Below, in pieces: positions 14,201-26,307 of a DNA stretch of 64,000 bases. Position numbers and translations under genes: made by a program. The DNA is from Macrophomina tecta (taxonomy: Eukaryota; Ascomycota; Dothideomycetes; Botryosphaeriales; Botryosphaeriaceae). The stretch spans positions 2,175,501 to 2,239,500 of the forward strand of contig JAKSGN010000037.1 in assembly GCA_024180945.1 (NCBI GenBank), written 5' to 3'. The notes under the pieces are model-generated. The model searched no databases. It saw only the letters and a program-made list of their open reading frames with translations, and had not been told where the DNA came from. Each line of letters begins with the position of its first letter. The stretch's first letter is position 1.

Positions 14201-14791
14201 ATGCCTAAGGAACTAATTATAGACCGGGACCTACGATTTAGAGCTAAGTTCTAGTAAACCTTAGTCTATAAACTAGAAACTAAATATAAGATATTAATAA
14301 CAGTATACCCGTAAACTAACGAATAAACGAAATAAACTAACTAGATGCTAGAGTAGTACCTAAGATTCTATCTAAACTATAGATAAAATAACTAGATCGA
14401 ACTCCTACCGCTAGCCTAATACACGTATAATAGTATATTAATAGAAGCTATATAAACTATACTCTTCTACGCTAACTATAGATTTAACCCTATTACCTTT
14501 AAAGAATCTTAGATCTGCGAAGTACTCGCCTAAAAAGCTATACTTAGGGTAGATTAGCTACGCGAATTATACTAGAAACTAGCTCGAGATATTAAATTTA
14601 CCGTATACTAAATAGCTATATACTATAATAGACGGCGCTAGGCGTCGCTATTCCTAAAGAAGAGGAATAAAGTCTAGCTTCTTAGAAAAAATATTAACAT
14701 AATACGATCGAACGATAACTTAGACTATAAGAAGATTAGATTCTACTAAATTAAGAAAAAACTTTTACCTATTTTCTTTAAACTTAAATTA

Positions 14792-14821
14792 CCGCACCCG
14801 TGCAAAAGTCAGGGCGCACGG
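14792..14821 (+). repeat. Left 30-bp TIR of the Tc1 element
   Basis: Begins CCGCACCCGTGC and is an exact inverted copy of 16072-16101. The TA immediately outside (14790-14791) is the target duplication. Confidence 0.97.
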
Positions 14822-14925
14822 CCAAGGCGCTAATTATCCTGCCACCAACACCAATACTTTGGAGTCGTATTATTCAACAAGGAGTTGCTCAAATGCAGTA
14901 AGAGTTGATTCTTTATAAAGCTAGG

Positions 14926-16031
14926 CTACCAGCGAGTTTGATAGCCACCAGCTTGAATAACATCTACAAGCCGTTGTGGCATACTTTTACAAAGCGCTTT
15001 AAGGCTTGGTTTTTCCACCAATGCGTATGCCCTAGGTAACCACTCAGCTAGTAATGCCTCCACGCGCTCAGGATTCTTCTCAAGCTCAATAAATGGCGCA
15101 ATCTCTTGAAGCTTCATCTTTAGTGGCCACCAAAGGTATTCCTGGAGGTTCAGATCAGGCGAATATGGGGGGTGAGTAATGCACCTAATTTGGTGATCAC
15201 GCAGCCATTTCTTCACCCGGTTCGCCCGATGAATACCAGCACCATCTTGTAACCAGTACATACCATAGTCGTAGTTTCTTGGCACCTGTTCCTCCAGTAC
15301 TTTGATATAGGATTTGGCAGTATAGCCTTGCCTAGGAGAGTCCAAATCACGCTCCATAACGTGTAAATCAGACACCCCTAGCTGGCCTGAAAAGCCACCC
15401 CATACCATACATCTTGCCTTCTTGCCAAGTGGCCGTGTATTAAGCCGGCTTTGGTCCCACTTTTGCTGGCCAGGCGTACGGAAAACCCAGCTTGGTGCGT
15501 GGCCAGAGCCCTGCTCAACTGAGCACTCATCACCGAACGTAACCCTCATCCACCATCTCCAGCTCTTATACCGGTATTTCTTTGCATATTGGTACCGAAT
15601 GCGGGCATTCGCTTGAGAGATCCAAGGCCGATTCTTTGCACGCCATTTGGTAATATGGTTCTTGCGTAGAATACGCCTGAGCGTATCTTTATGGATAGAT
15701 AACTGGAGTTGCTTAATCACCTGGCTGTGCTTAAGTTTTGGGAACCGGTTAACAAAACGAATAATCTGGCGCTCCGTGCGAAGGCTGACTTTGGGGGACG
15801 GCCAGTACGAGGTGTTAGATCAATCTGGCCAGTCGTATTGTAGTGGTTGATGCAGCTCCTAATTGCGTGTTCTGAGAAGCGAGTCTCACGGGCAATTTGA
15901 CGCCCAGATTTACCATCTTGCGATTGTGTAATAACCGAAACTCGTTGATCATGTGAAAGCTGATGCCTTTGCCTAGCATTGCCTGAAATTTCGCGTCCAA
16001 AGATGCGCTGCATGGTGGTGTAATGAGGCAA
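14926..16031 (-). pseudogene. Tc1-family DD34E transposase, one frameshift
   Basis: The N-terminal frame (16031 down to 15717, 104 codons) starts MPHYTTMQRIF and has helix-turn-helix character (SHDQRVSVI, then KSGRQIARETRFSEHAI) ending in a GRPPK hook. The C-terminal frame (open through 15720 to 14926) carries the DDE catalytic domain: FGDECSV, LQDGAG and SPDLNLQEYLW. The last Asp and the Glu are separated by 34 residues, so the triad is DD34E as in Tc1. The frames are out of register by one base; the likely spot is the homopolymer-rich TTTGGGGG run at 15790-15797, because family-like sequence is continuous (RTERQ onward) if one base is added there. Corrected length would be about 368 residues, near the family's usual 340-350. 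The C-terminal frame has only a GTG, no ATG, near its beginning, so it is not an independent gene. The shift is a real mutation or a sequencing error. Confidence 0.93.
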
Positions 16032-16071
16032 GGGATGAAGAGGGTACGTTGTTGTTTTGACTCGTGCACGT

Positions 16072-16101
16072 CCGTGCGCCCTGACTTTTGCACGGGTGCG
16101 G
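16072..16101 (-). repeat. Right 30-bp TIR of the Tc1 element
   Basis: Exact inverted copy of 14792-14821, ending GCACGGGTGCGG and followed by the second TA at 16102-16103. Symmetry stops after 30 bp. Confidence 0.97.
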
Positions 16102-16449
16102 TACTAGAATAGATAGATATATATCTAGTTTTCTATATTTCTTTACTCGAACCCGTATATAGCAACGCTAAACCCGACCTAGAAATTAAAATATACCCTA
16201 AAGACGCCGATAGAGAATAGCTAGTAAAAAAAATCCTTAATAGAAACTAGATTAACGGTTAATTTAAGTACCTAATTAAATAGAAAGAAAGAAACCCCGC
16301 TAGAAACCCTTAAAAACTTTTATAAAAACTAGTCTCTTACCTTAACTACGAAGGACTTATCTAGAAATACTACTAATAAAATTCTAATCGTCTAAACCCA
16401 AAGTATTCTCCTATAATGTAAACCCGGGAGAAGAAGTTAGGAATACCTA

Positions 16450-16890
16450 AAATTAATTTATAGAAGCCTTTAAGAAGAACCTAGGCCCCTTAGACTCGAT
16501 AAGTAAACCTAACTTAGATATATTATAAGAAGAACGATTCTTTTAAACTATAAGCTTTCGCTTAGCCTACTTCTCTTCTTCGAGATAACGTATCTTACGA
16601 GAAAACAAATCTGCGTCCCGTTAATTAATAGACTAAAGAAGTAAGTGTAAATGACGTTTCTTTTACTAATATATTTATAAGCGCCGAGCTATCCGAGTTA
16701 CGTTCTACGCTATAGCTATAGCCGCCTAAGTAGCTATATCCGTAGTAGTAGCGGCTGTATTAGCCTTAGTTTTATTCTAAATAATCTCGGCTTCTACCTT
16801 CTAAAGCTAACGTTCTAGACCTTCCCGAGCTCGATTAAGACGACGAACTAGACTAAGTTAGCCAAGCCCTAACTTAGAAACTATAGAAAT
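16450..16890 (-). pseudogene. Antisense coding-like frame in the 3' tail of E3
   Basis: Opposite to pol, between the chromodomain and the polypurine tract, the minus strand gives a coherent protein when TAG/TAA are read as former Gln/Trp. It has RLNRAREGLER, then TKANTAATTTDIAT, NVTRIARRL, SINRDADLFSRKIRYLEEEK. It is rich in Lys, Arg, Glu, Ala and Leu, with coiled-coil character. From memory I associate similar coiled-coil hypothetical proteins with 3' ends of fungal Gypsy elements, but this is unverified. Coding-like sequence may extend upstream to about 17170 with frameshifts. Function unknown. Confidence 0.45.
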
Positions 16891-17190
16891 AAATACTTAG
16901 ATTTTAAAGAATTAGCTATCGCCTCGCACGAGAATAACCCCCCGCTAGCATAACTAAAACACGCGGAATAAAAGAAAGCCTTATAATAAACTATCTAGAG
17001 ATGAGTATAGCGATTATAGAAAGAAGCCGCGGATACTTCTTAGGCAAAAGTAACGATATGCTAAACTAATATACAACGACGCTAGGTACGAGTAGAAACT
17101 ATAATTAGCCGATAATAACGTAAGAATAGTAGCGAGTACCTACCTTAAATATAAAGCTTTTAGGCCGAAAGCAGCCTAGAGGGGAAATAG

Positions 17191-17470
17191 TATTATAACC
17201 TAGAAAAGAGAGATATAGTAGAAATAATAAAAGTAATATAAAAAGAGTACTACTAGATTATCTAGCGCCGCCCTAAGCCCCGTTAGCTAAACTACGTAAC
17301 CTCTAGTATACGTTCTCGGCTAATAGCCAGCCTACTAGCTAAATAATACTATACCTCCGGCTAATGAATAGCTAACTAGATTAATATATATAACCTATAT
17401 TCGTTACTAGTAGATAGAATCTTCGTAGTTAACTTATTAATTAATTCTTATTTTAATACTATATACGATC
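17191..17470 (+). repeat. 3' LTR of E3, start clear, end uncertain
   Basis: Begins TATTATAACCTAG directly after a polypurine tract at 17177-17190, matching the TATTATA start of the other LTRs (TG changed to TA). A TATA-like stretch is present near 17380. The LTR end and the beginning of E4 cannot be separated by eye because no second copy of this LTR is in the window. Confidence 0.55.
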
Positions 17471-17539
17471 CTTCTCTACCTACCACTACGGCCCTCCGAA
17501 AGCCTATGCTACCTAACGATATACCCGACCTCCCCTAGA

Positions 17540-17760
17540 AAGAGTAGTGGCGTAATACTATATAACTAAGTTTTAATAGTTTATAGCCTATCTTAAATAG
17601 TTAAATAAGACTTTTCGTAATCTCTTCTATAAAGGCCTAAAGAAAGAAGTTAAGAAGAATATAATTATCTATAAATACCCGTCTATCTTCTAGAAGATAG
17701 TAGACCTTATATCTTAGATTAATAGTCGTATATACGAATAAAAGATAGGTTCCTAATAAG
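17540..17760 (+). pseudogene. gag remnant of E4
   Basis: Reads FYKGLKKEVK then YKYPSIF and INSRIYE through the stops. This corresponds to the C-terminal half of Retrotrans_gag, where a GL(K/R)xE(I/V) helix is followed by a basic segment. It differs from the gag of E1 although the RTs are close, so either the 5' part of E4 is recombinant or the two are subfamilies. Sequence from 17760 to about 19100 continues the gag-to-protease region without a motif I can name. Confidence 0.6.
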
Positions 17761-19139
17761 CTAATATCTTAAAGCCTCGCTAAGAAAGAATAATTCTTAA
17801 AAATAGAGATACTATAGCTCTTAACGTAGCTAATAGATAGAATTCTAAGAAAGATAATAATAATAGTTAAAATAATAATAAAAAGCCTAAAGAACTTAAT
17901 CTAAACTAGACGAATAAGTAGAAATAATACTATAAAAATTAACTCTATATTACTTATAAAAGTAATAAGTACTTCTTTTCTAAGTATCTATAGAACCCTT
18001 ATAATAAGAAGAATAGAAAGTAAACCTTAAGCGCTTAGCGCGAAGTATTAGTTATATTCTACTAAGGTAACTATAATACACTATACTAGATAGCCTACTA
18101 CGACGATAACTACTAGATATACTAAAGTAGTAAAGATATATTAGAATAATACTTCTATAAAACTATAATAATTTAGTATAATAACTAGAAACGAGGAAGT
18201 TAGCGAGACTAATAATATTATTAATAACTTCTTTTTAGATAAGAAGCTCGTAAATAGCGAAATTAAAGAACTATATAACTTAATAAATAGCGAAGTAGAA
18301 GCTATATTAAACTCTATAATTCTTCTAAAACTTAAGTACCTTATAGCTAAGTATAGAATTAGCGTAGAGATAATAAATAAGAGTAATTAACTTATCTAGA
18401 TAATCTAGATTTTCTATAAAAGAGAATTAGCCCTTATAATACTATAAATATAGCGCTAAGGAACCCTCTAGAAAACCTAAATTAAGTAAAATAGAAAGAA
18501 GTATAAACTTATTATTATAAAGAAAACCGCGCTCGTAATACTCTATTATTAAAAAATAACTACTTAATAGTAAATAGACTATAACTCTCTTTAAAAGCTA
18601 GTAAGAATTCTTTATTAGTATAATATAGTAACTATCTAGAATCGTATACTCTACTAGATACTAAATAAGAAACTTAATATACTAGCTTTCTAATATTAGA
18701 TATAAAGGAATATAGTCTACTAGTAAAAATAGTTATATACTAATAAATAGGCTAACTAAAAATAAGTATACCTTTAAGTTAACGAATAGAAAGACTATAT
18801 ATATAGTAAAGTCTACGGCTATCTAAAGCTAAAACACTAGATGGCTCTATAATATTAGAATTAATCTAGGGGCTATAGTCTAGGTCCCTTTATATAGTAT
18901 TACGTATATTAGAAACTGAAACTCTTACTAAACTAAATCTTTAAAAGTAATTTAAAACATAAGAAATACTTAATAAAGTACCTACTAGAATCCTAATTAA
19001 TATAGAATTAAGTAGAAATTTTATCTATAATAAACTCGTATAAAAGATAAATATTTTTTATTATAAAAAAATAAAAGCTATATTCTCTTAGCGGATTTAA
19101 TAGATTCTAAGTAGCCTATAAAGAAGGCTAGGTAAAGAT

Positions 19140-22100
19140 AAAAATAAAGAAAGTAACTCTCTAAATTAAAAACTATTAGAAGTAAATCTCTTTTAATATT
19201 TAATATATTCCTAGATATAATATTATTCTAGGTATATTCTAGATCTAAATATAGAAACCTATCTTTAACTTTAGCGAAGAAAATAAAATCGTCTTTTAAA
19301 AAGAGATTAATAATCTTTTATAAAAATTTAGTTTATATATAAAAAATAAGTTAATAAATACTCTATAGCAACTCTTATCTACTAGAAATTAAGAAGTAGC
19401 TAATATAAGGCCTAAGAGTAGTAGCTATATAAGTAACTCTAATAGTAGTATAAGTTAAAACTAAAACTATAATATAAAAGATGAAGCCTTCTTAGTAAAA
19501 TATAACCCTATTATAGAAATAAGCCCTACTAAGCGAAACGATATCCTTAAATTATTAGAAGAAATATAAGACTTAAATAATAGCGTAAAGCCTAGTAATA
19601 GTAGTATTAACGATAATCTTAAGAAAGACCTAAGATAGAACTAGAACTATAGTATATAAAACGCTACCTCTTTAGTAAAATATAGCGCTTTAAGTAGAGT
19701 AAGCCCTACTAAATTAAGTATTTCTAAAATTTAGATATAATACTTATTATAAAGAACTACGCGGAAAAAGTATAAGACTAAAAGTAGAGCTTTATAAAAG
19801 TAATTAGTAGCTATAAAACCTTCTATAAATATATAAATAATCTTAAGAGAGGTATTTAGGCGTATATAATACTAAGAATAATAGATCTACCTTATATATA
19901 TTAAATTCTTACTAATAGTATAATAAAGAGTACTAGCTAGGGCCTAATAAAAAAGACTAAAGAATAAGAACTATCTAACTTCTATTAAAGAAGATAATTC
20001 TATAAAGATTAAAAAAGAATAATACGGTAGTTTAGAAATATAGTAATAACTATAAAAAATACCTCTAATACCGAAAATAAAAACGATACCCGATAAGTAT
20101 TAGAACTTAGTTACTATTTATTAAGAAAGAGAAAAGAAAGACTTACCTAAGTATTAACTATAAAACTATAAGATTCCGCTTAAGCTAAGAATAAAACCGG
20201 CTTATAAGCCTATCTATTTTTTATTAAAGAAGAAAATAGAGGTTTTAAAGAAATATATTAAGAAAAACCTCGAGCGAGAATATATTTAGCTATTAATATT
20301 ATTAGTTAAATATTTAATTCTCTTTATTTTTAAGAAGAATAGTAAGTTACGCCTCTATGTTAACTATTAATAACTTAATAATATTATAATTAAGAACTAA
20401 TACCCGCTTCTATATATTAATAAGCTCTAGAATAAGTTAGAAAATATAAAGTACTTTATAAAACTAGACCTTAGAAACAAATATTACCTAGTTAAAATTA
20501 AAGAAGAGGAAGAATAGAAAATAGCCTTTAAAATAAGACTAAGACTCTATAAGTATATAATAATACTATTTAGGCTTATAAATATACTAATAATCTTTTA
20601 GTCGCTCATTAATAATATACTACACGAATACTGAGATATCTTTTATCTAGCTTATCTCGACGATATTCTTATCTTTTTAAAAATACTTAAGGAATATAAG
20701 AAGTATATTAGAAAAATCTTAGAAATTCTCTAAGCTAAGAACCTAACTATCGTACCTAATAAATATAAGTAGTATATATAAAAAATAAAATTCTTAGGCT
20801 TTATTATTACTCCCGAATATATTAGTATAGATAACTCGAAACTAGATTCTATTAAAAAATAGCTAGTACTAAAGATAATTAAGAAAATATAATTCTTTCT
20901 TAGATTTATAAATTTCTATAAAAAGTTTATCTAGAACTATTTAAAAGTTATAAAACCTTTAATATAACTTACTTAAAAGAAGTATAGCTTTAAATAAAAA
21001 AATAATTAGTAGTAAGCCTTTAATTTACTAAAATAAATATTTTATAAAGTACCTATTTTAAGAATATATAACCCTAATAAACTAATTAAAGTAAAAACTA
21101 ATATATTAAAATTCGTTCTAAGAGTATATCTTAGCTAGTCTAATAAAGAAGATAAATAGTATCTAATCGCGTTCTACTTAAGAAAGTTTACCTCGGTAAA
21201 GCTTAACTATAATACTTATAATAAAGAGCTCTTAGCTATTATCTTAGTATTTAAGTACTAGAGATACTACCTAGAAGAAGCCGAATAATAGATAATAATA
21301 TATTATAACTATTAAAATCTTATATACTTTACTATAACTAAGAAGCTAAACCGATAATAAGTTCGCTAGTTATAGAAATTAATATTCTATAATTTTAAGA
21401 TTATATATAAAAAAGGCATAGATAACGCTACCGCTAACGCGCTTAGTAAAAGAATAGACTATATAAAAAAAAATTAAGCCGTAATCTATAGTACTATAGT
21501 AAATAAGTAATAGATTACTTATTTTTACTAAATAGTCTCTTCTAATACTCCGTATCGAGTTAAACCCGTGGTATTAAAAGATTTAAGAAGTATATACTTA
21601 GAACTTTTTTATATAGAAACTTTTAGCACTTAAGAATAACCCGCGTATTACTTAAGATAAAGAAGAAACGCTTCTCTTTAAAGAATTAATTTATATTCTA
21701 ATAAGACTATAAGAACTACTTATTAAGAATATATACGTAGTATCTATATATAGATATTAAGGTATTAATAAAATAACTAAGAGAATTATATAAAACTTCT
21801 ACTTTTTAAAATTATAAAAGATAGTCTAGCGTATAGTTTTATAATATAATCTTTATATCTAAAGTAAAGCCGTAATATATATTCTATATAAATAACTATA
21901 ACCCCTAGAAGTTCTAGAATAACTATAGTAATAGATTATACTAGACTTTATTATAAAACTACCTAGGTCTAGAAACCTAATTATAAAAGTTAAGTATAAC
22001 TCGATTCTAGTCTTTATTAATAGACTTACGAAGTACGCACTCTTTTTACCCTACCTAGAGGTATTAAATATAAAATAGCTAGTCTATACGTTTCTCTAAT

Positions 22101-22985
22101 ATATCTTCGCGGATCGCGGAATGCCGAAAGTATTAGTCTCGAATAGAGATAAGCTAATAAGATTAAAATTTTAGTAAATACTTATACGCTAGCTTAGAGT
22201 AAAAAATAAACTCTCTATAACAATATACGCGCAAACTAATAACTAGATAGAATAGATAAACTAGACTCTTAAGTAATATCTCTACTATTATATTAACTAT
22301 CTATAGGATAACTAGGCTATATAGCTATATATAGTATAATTTACCTATAATAGCGCTAAATAAGAGTTAACTAACGTATTCTTATTCTTTACTAACTATA
22401 GGTTTAAACTAGATATGTATAGAAAAGCTATTCTAAGTAGAAAATTAACTTAAAAAGGCGTTCTTAAAGCTGAGTAACTAAGAGAATTATATAAAGCTAT
22501 TAGTCTCGACCTTAAATATATATGAATTATAATATCTAAGTACTATAATAGACGATACTAGGCGGTACTAAATCTTAAAAGAGAAAATAAAGTATACCTT
22601 CTTATAAAAAATATTAAATTAAAGCGACTAAGCGATAAATTAGATTTTAAGAAAATTAATCTATTCGAAATTATAAAAAAACTTAGAGAAGTTACGTATC
22701 GACTTAAATTATCTAATATATAGATAAATTTTATCTTTTACGTAGTAATACTTAAGCTAGTATTAAAAAATGCCACTATTCTAGAAACTTAAAAAGAGAT
22801 TATACTAGAAAACCCTAATACTAAAAAAGACTAGTACCTAGTTAAGAAAATTCTAGATTATAAACGATTTAGTTATTAGCTTAAATATCTCGTTAAATAG
22901 AAAGGTTATAGGAATAAAGATAACTAATAGATACTAAAAAATAATATATACCTAGACCTTATTATAAAATTCTATTACTAGAACC
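19140..22985 (+). pseudogene. pol remnant of E4: protease, RT, RNase H, integrase, chromodomain
   Basis: A protease-region block YNIILGIF is at about 19208-19235. The RT active site is intact: AYLDDILIF at 20646-20672, preceded by IKNQYPLLYINKL-like and followed by KFLGFIITPEYI. RNase H lies before 21460. The first integrase catalytic Asp sits in the LDFIIKLP-like block near 21940. The chromodomain (YLVKKILD, then LKYLVK) is near 22830-22910. Stops and a few indels make it non-functional. Confidence 0.85.
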
Positions 22986-23090
22986 CGAACCTTCTATAAA
23001 TATAAGATTATTTCTAAATAAAAATAACGAAAAACCTTTAAGAACTATTAGGTCTATTATAAATAAAAATAAATAAGTAAAATTTACCGA

Positions 23091-23095
23091 CTTAG
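23091..23095. repeat. Left 5-bp target duplication (CTTAG) of B1
   Basis: CTTAG immediately precedes the 5' LTR of B1 and is repeated at 37499-37503 after its 3' LTR. Confidence 0.9.
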
Positions 23096-23875
23096 TATTA
23101 TAAACCCTAGAGGGATAAGGGCCTTATAACCCTACGAATAGAAAGCCTGCACGGGAAAAGATACTATAGAAGCTAAGAACCTATAAAAATAATAAAGCTA
23201 TAATATCAGCGCATCTATATAGAAAAAATAGTCTTAAGAAAGAATAGCGTATACGAGCCTAGATAAGATAGTAGCGAAAGCTCGTACGAAAATAACGCCT
23301 ATATAATATAGTAAGACTACGGGAATACCGACTAGATTAAACTTCTATAGAAAAAAAATATTTCTAAAAAAAGAATTATAAATTCTAAAATCTAGCTTTA
23401 GGCTAAGAGAAATAGACGAGAGAAAATTAAATAACTTATATAATCTAAGAAATAATAGTCTATTAGTATAATACTTTCTTAATTAATAAAGAAGTTAAAT
23501 TCTAGAAAATAGGCTTTAGTGCCTAAGTTATATAGAACCTATAGGGCCTACCTAAATTAACCTAATCTAAGATTAATAATCTAATACCTTTAATCTAGCC
23601 GCTTTAATCTAGCTATATTAATCTAAATTACTATAACTTTTTTATAGTATATAGATATACTTCTTAAATAGTACTTTAATCTTTATAGTTAACTTAAAGT
23701 TCTAATATAATACTATTAGAGGTAATAAGCCTAACGCGCACTATATGCTAATATATTATATAATTACTATTATTATTCTAATTCTTTATTCCTCTCTTAT
23801 TCTTTAAAGTAAACTCTTTAGCTATTTAATTCTACTAGGTAATTCTAAAGCCTAGTAGAAGAGGCTACTATTATA
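23096..23875 (+). repeat. 5' LTR of B1
   Basis: 780 bp, starting TATTATAAACCC (TG mutated to TA) and ending CTACTATTATA (CA mutated to TA). Homologous over its length to 36720-37498, 43976-44754, 58229-59007 and, inverted, 40886-41670. Differences are mostly C-to-T or G-to-A. Confidence 0.95.
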
Positions 23876-24239
23876 CTTTAACTACTATCTTTATAAGAGA
23901 AGGTAGTTTCGAGAAAAAAAATACTTAATAATAAAATAGTATTACCTAATACTTAACGCTAACTAAGTAATATAATAAATAATATTAATATAAATAATAA
24001 TAGTTTTCTATAGCTAACTATAGCCGACCTCTTTTAGGTTATTTAAGATATATAAGGCTAGGTTAGCGAACTATATAGATAACTCTAAAAGTAGACTAAT
24101 AAAAACAACTAGCTCTATTAATAAATAGGCGAACTTTATAACTAAGCTATTCTAATAACCTCTATTCTAGTACCCGTTTATACTTTAGTATTAATAATAA
24201 CTTAACCTTCTAATAAAAGCACAAAGACGGCTAAGCTAG

Positions 24240-24900
24240 ATTTATTCTATAGTAATTAAAGAAAGCTCTAGACCTTTCTCTTATAACTTAACTTATACTT
24301 CTTTTTTAACTCTAGGGACTTCTCTATTAATAATAAGAAGGTAATATTCGCTACTATCTATCTTCGCGATATTACGATATAGTAGTTTAAGCCCTATCTT
24401 AGAGACTAAATAGAGAAAGAACTAGAAGTATATAAGAAAGATACTAAGAAAGTCTTTAGTAACTATAAGTACTTTATAACTTAGATTAAGTAAAGTTTTA
24501 GAGACCTTAACGAGGTTAATAAGACCTAATAAGTCATTATAAATATTTACTAAAAGACCCCCGTAGTAGACTATACTATAGAATTCTAGAAGGCTACAGC
24601 TTATTTAGATAACTAGTTTAACTATATCTTTATAGACTACTACTACCGAGGACTTAAAGAAAGGGTTAAAGACTAACTTATAATATAAAATAATTCTAAG
24701 ATTCTAGACGAGCTTATTAAGCTAGCTATTAAATACGATAACTACCTCTTCGAGCACTAATTTGAGAAGTATAAGATAAACTATAACGCTAATACTTCGC
24801 GCCCGGCGCGCTCTAGATATACTTAAAAAGAAGAAGACGCTATAAAACTAGATAATATTAACTACTAAAATAACCTACCTAAAAGAAATAACTACTATAA
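24240..24900 (+). pseudogene. gag remnant of B1
   Basis: Reads through stops to DNTIIFLYRLLLPRT-type then YYRGLKERVK near 24640-24665, followed by a LDELIKLAIKYDNYLFE segment, as in the capsid domain of fungal Gypsy elements. The same frame is seen in B2 (about 45130-45700). Many TAA/TAG replace Gln and Trp. Sequence from 24900 to element A (26070) is the gag-to-protease linker and N-terminal pol region, with no motif I could name. Confidence 0.7.
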
Positions 24901-26069
24901 AGAAAAGAATAACGGCTATAAGAAAAAATAATATAAAGAATAAATCCTAGAATAAAAATAAAGATTTAAAAAAGAACTATACATCTACTATAGTAAGACC
25001 TAGAAAAAGATATACTACTATCTTAAGAAGAATAAATAAGTCTTAGCTATAATATAAGAACTAAAAAGCTAAGAAATCTCTATAGTTACTAAGTAAAAAA
25101 GCTCTTTTACTAAAATTAATAAGTAACGCGAAGAAAACTGAAGTACTAAGTATTAAAAGCTTAGCTAGATAGCCTATTATAACGATAACTATACTACTTA
25201 CTAGAGTAATAAGAACGCTATAGGCTAGTATTCTAAGAAACTATAATACGTTAATACGACTCTAAAAATAGAGAAAGAGCTTATTAAAGCCTTCTCTAAT
25301 AACGAGGACCTAGTTAATAGTAATACGGGGGAATTATATAATAGTACTCTAGAATTAAGCACGACTAATAACGAGTAGTAATAGAATAAAGCTACGCTTA
25401 TAAAAATAACTAAGTATCTAGCTTAATATAGAGAGACACGTTATATTCTTAATAGTCTAGAATCTACGGTTACCTAGATTCTAAGTCCTACAATTAACCT
25501 CGAAACGTAATAATATAAGATATAGTAAAGAAAGATATATATATATATTTAGTAAAATAATACCTAGAATCTCTAGAAAGAATCGATACTCGAGACGACT
25601 AACGAACTCGTATTCTAGCTAGAGAATAAGGTATAAAAAGCACGATAATACTAAGATCTATAGTATCTTTACGATATAGCCTATACCCTCTATTAGTATA
25701 GTATAGCGACTAGGGATAGAAGTATCTTATAATAGATATTCTATAAAAAATACGATATATCTACCTTTTAGTATTAGGTCCGGAATAGGTAGATCTACTA
25801 GAAACGACTAATTAAACACGGTAGATAGATATAATAGAAAGATACTTTAGTTCTAGTTAATAAATAAAATAAATATATTTATTACGAAATAATAGAGTAA
25901 CCTATATTAAAAAACTAAACGGCTCTCCTAGATAGGGGCCCTAGAAGGGGCCGTTAGATAGGTTTCTTAACTAGATTATATATATAGCGAACGGAATTAT
26001 ACCTATTAAATTAAACTTATATCGACTTTTATACATCCTAGTTATATTCTATAGGAAAAAGGTAATAGC

Positions 26070-26307
26070 TATTAAGGCTTAATCTTAGAATAATCGCTAA
26101 AAGGTTTATTACGCTACGTATAAGAAGCTAAAACTTAAGAAAAGAAGAAGAAGAAAAAAGAAAAGAGAAAAGAGAGTAGTCTACTTAAATATATAAATCG
26201 AATAAAGTTACGTAATACTTATACCTACGTAGGCATAAGTCTATTTATTAGTTATAGCCGAGGTTTCTCTAAGGCTTTCTTTATTACTAGGCTTCTAGAC
26301 TATAATA
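26070..26307 (-). repeat. 3' LTR of element A
   Basis: 238 bp, highly similar to 31887-32126. The only clear length difference is in a purine-rich AGAAGAAGAAGAAAAAAG-like stretch. Ends read TA...TA, the RIPed forms of TG...CA. Confidence 0.95.

Larger units (their letters stand above)
14792..16101 (-). mobile_element. Tc1/mariner-type DNA transposon, un-RIPed, with perfect TIRs
   Basis: 1310 bp with 30-bp terminal inverted repeats (14792-14821 and 16072-16101) that are exact reverse complements, flanked by the TA target duplication (14790-14791 and 16102-16103). Removing the element and one TA restores continuous E3 pol sequence. Base composition is normal, with many CA and TG, in sharp contrast to the host element on both sides. 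It therefore inserted after E3 had been mutated and has not itself been subject to RIP. One transposase gene lies on the minus strand, with about 100 bp of non-coding sequence on its 3' side and about 40 bp on its 5' side. Confidence 0.97.
11340..16380 (+). pseudogene. pol remnant of E3: protease, RT, RNase H, integrase, chromodomain
   Basis: Protease: a KYDIILGIP block at about 11610-11645. [22 protein letters not shown] at about 12220-12275 is almost undamaged; the catalytic box reads AYLNDILIY at about 12530-12555 (YLDD with Asp to Asn); FLGF-type motifs follow near 12775. RNase H and integrase follow in order. Tc1 splits the gene at 14790/14791. On the far side a chromodomain can be read at about 16200-16300 (LVKKILNRN, then FKYLIK followed by a stop replacing Trp). 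Such chromodomains direct integration to heterochromatin marked by H3K9 methylation; that role here is inferred from the family. Confidence 0.85.
10132..17190 (+). mobile_element. Gypsy chromovirus E3, RIPed, interrupted by a Tc1 transposon
   Basis: Plus-strand order: gag (about 10250-11280), protease region (about 11340-11700), RT (about 12090-12850), RNase H (about 12950-13360), integrase (about 13850-14789), then after the Tc1 insertion the end of integrase and a chromodomain (16104-16380). A tail of about 800 bp follows, then a polypurine tract (17177-17190, AGAGGGGAAATAG-like) and the start of an LTR at 17191. No 5' LTR is recognisable; sequence from 10132 to 10250 shows nothing assignable. 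CpA/TpG depletion is extreme inside E3 but absent from the inserted Tc1. Confidence 0.85.

Noticed and set aside
14926..15720. Separate 264-residue transposase gene
   Set aside because: It opens with GTG and lacks the DNA-binding domain. It is the C-terminal part of one gene broken by a one-base shift.
15815..16093. Minus-strand 92-codon ORF overlapping the transposase N-terminus
   Set aside because: Alternative frame of the HTH region extending into the TIR; no protein features.
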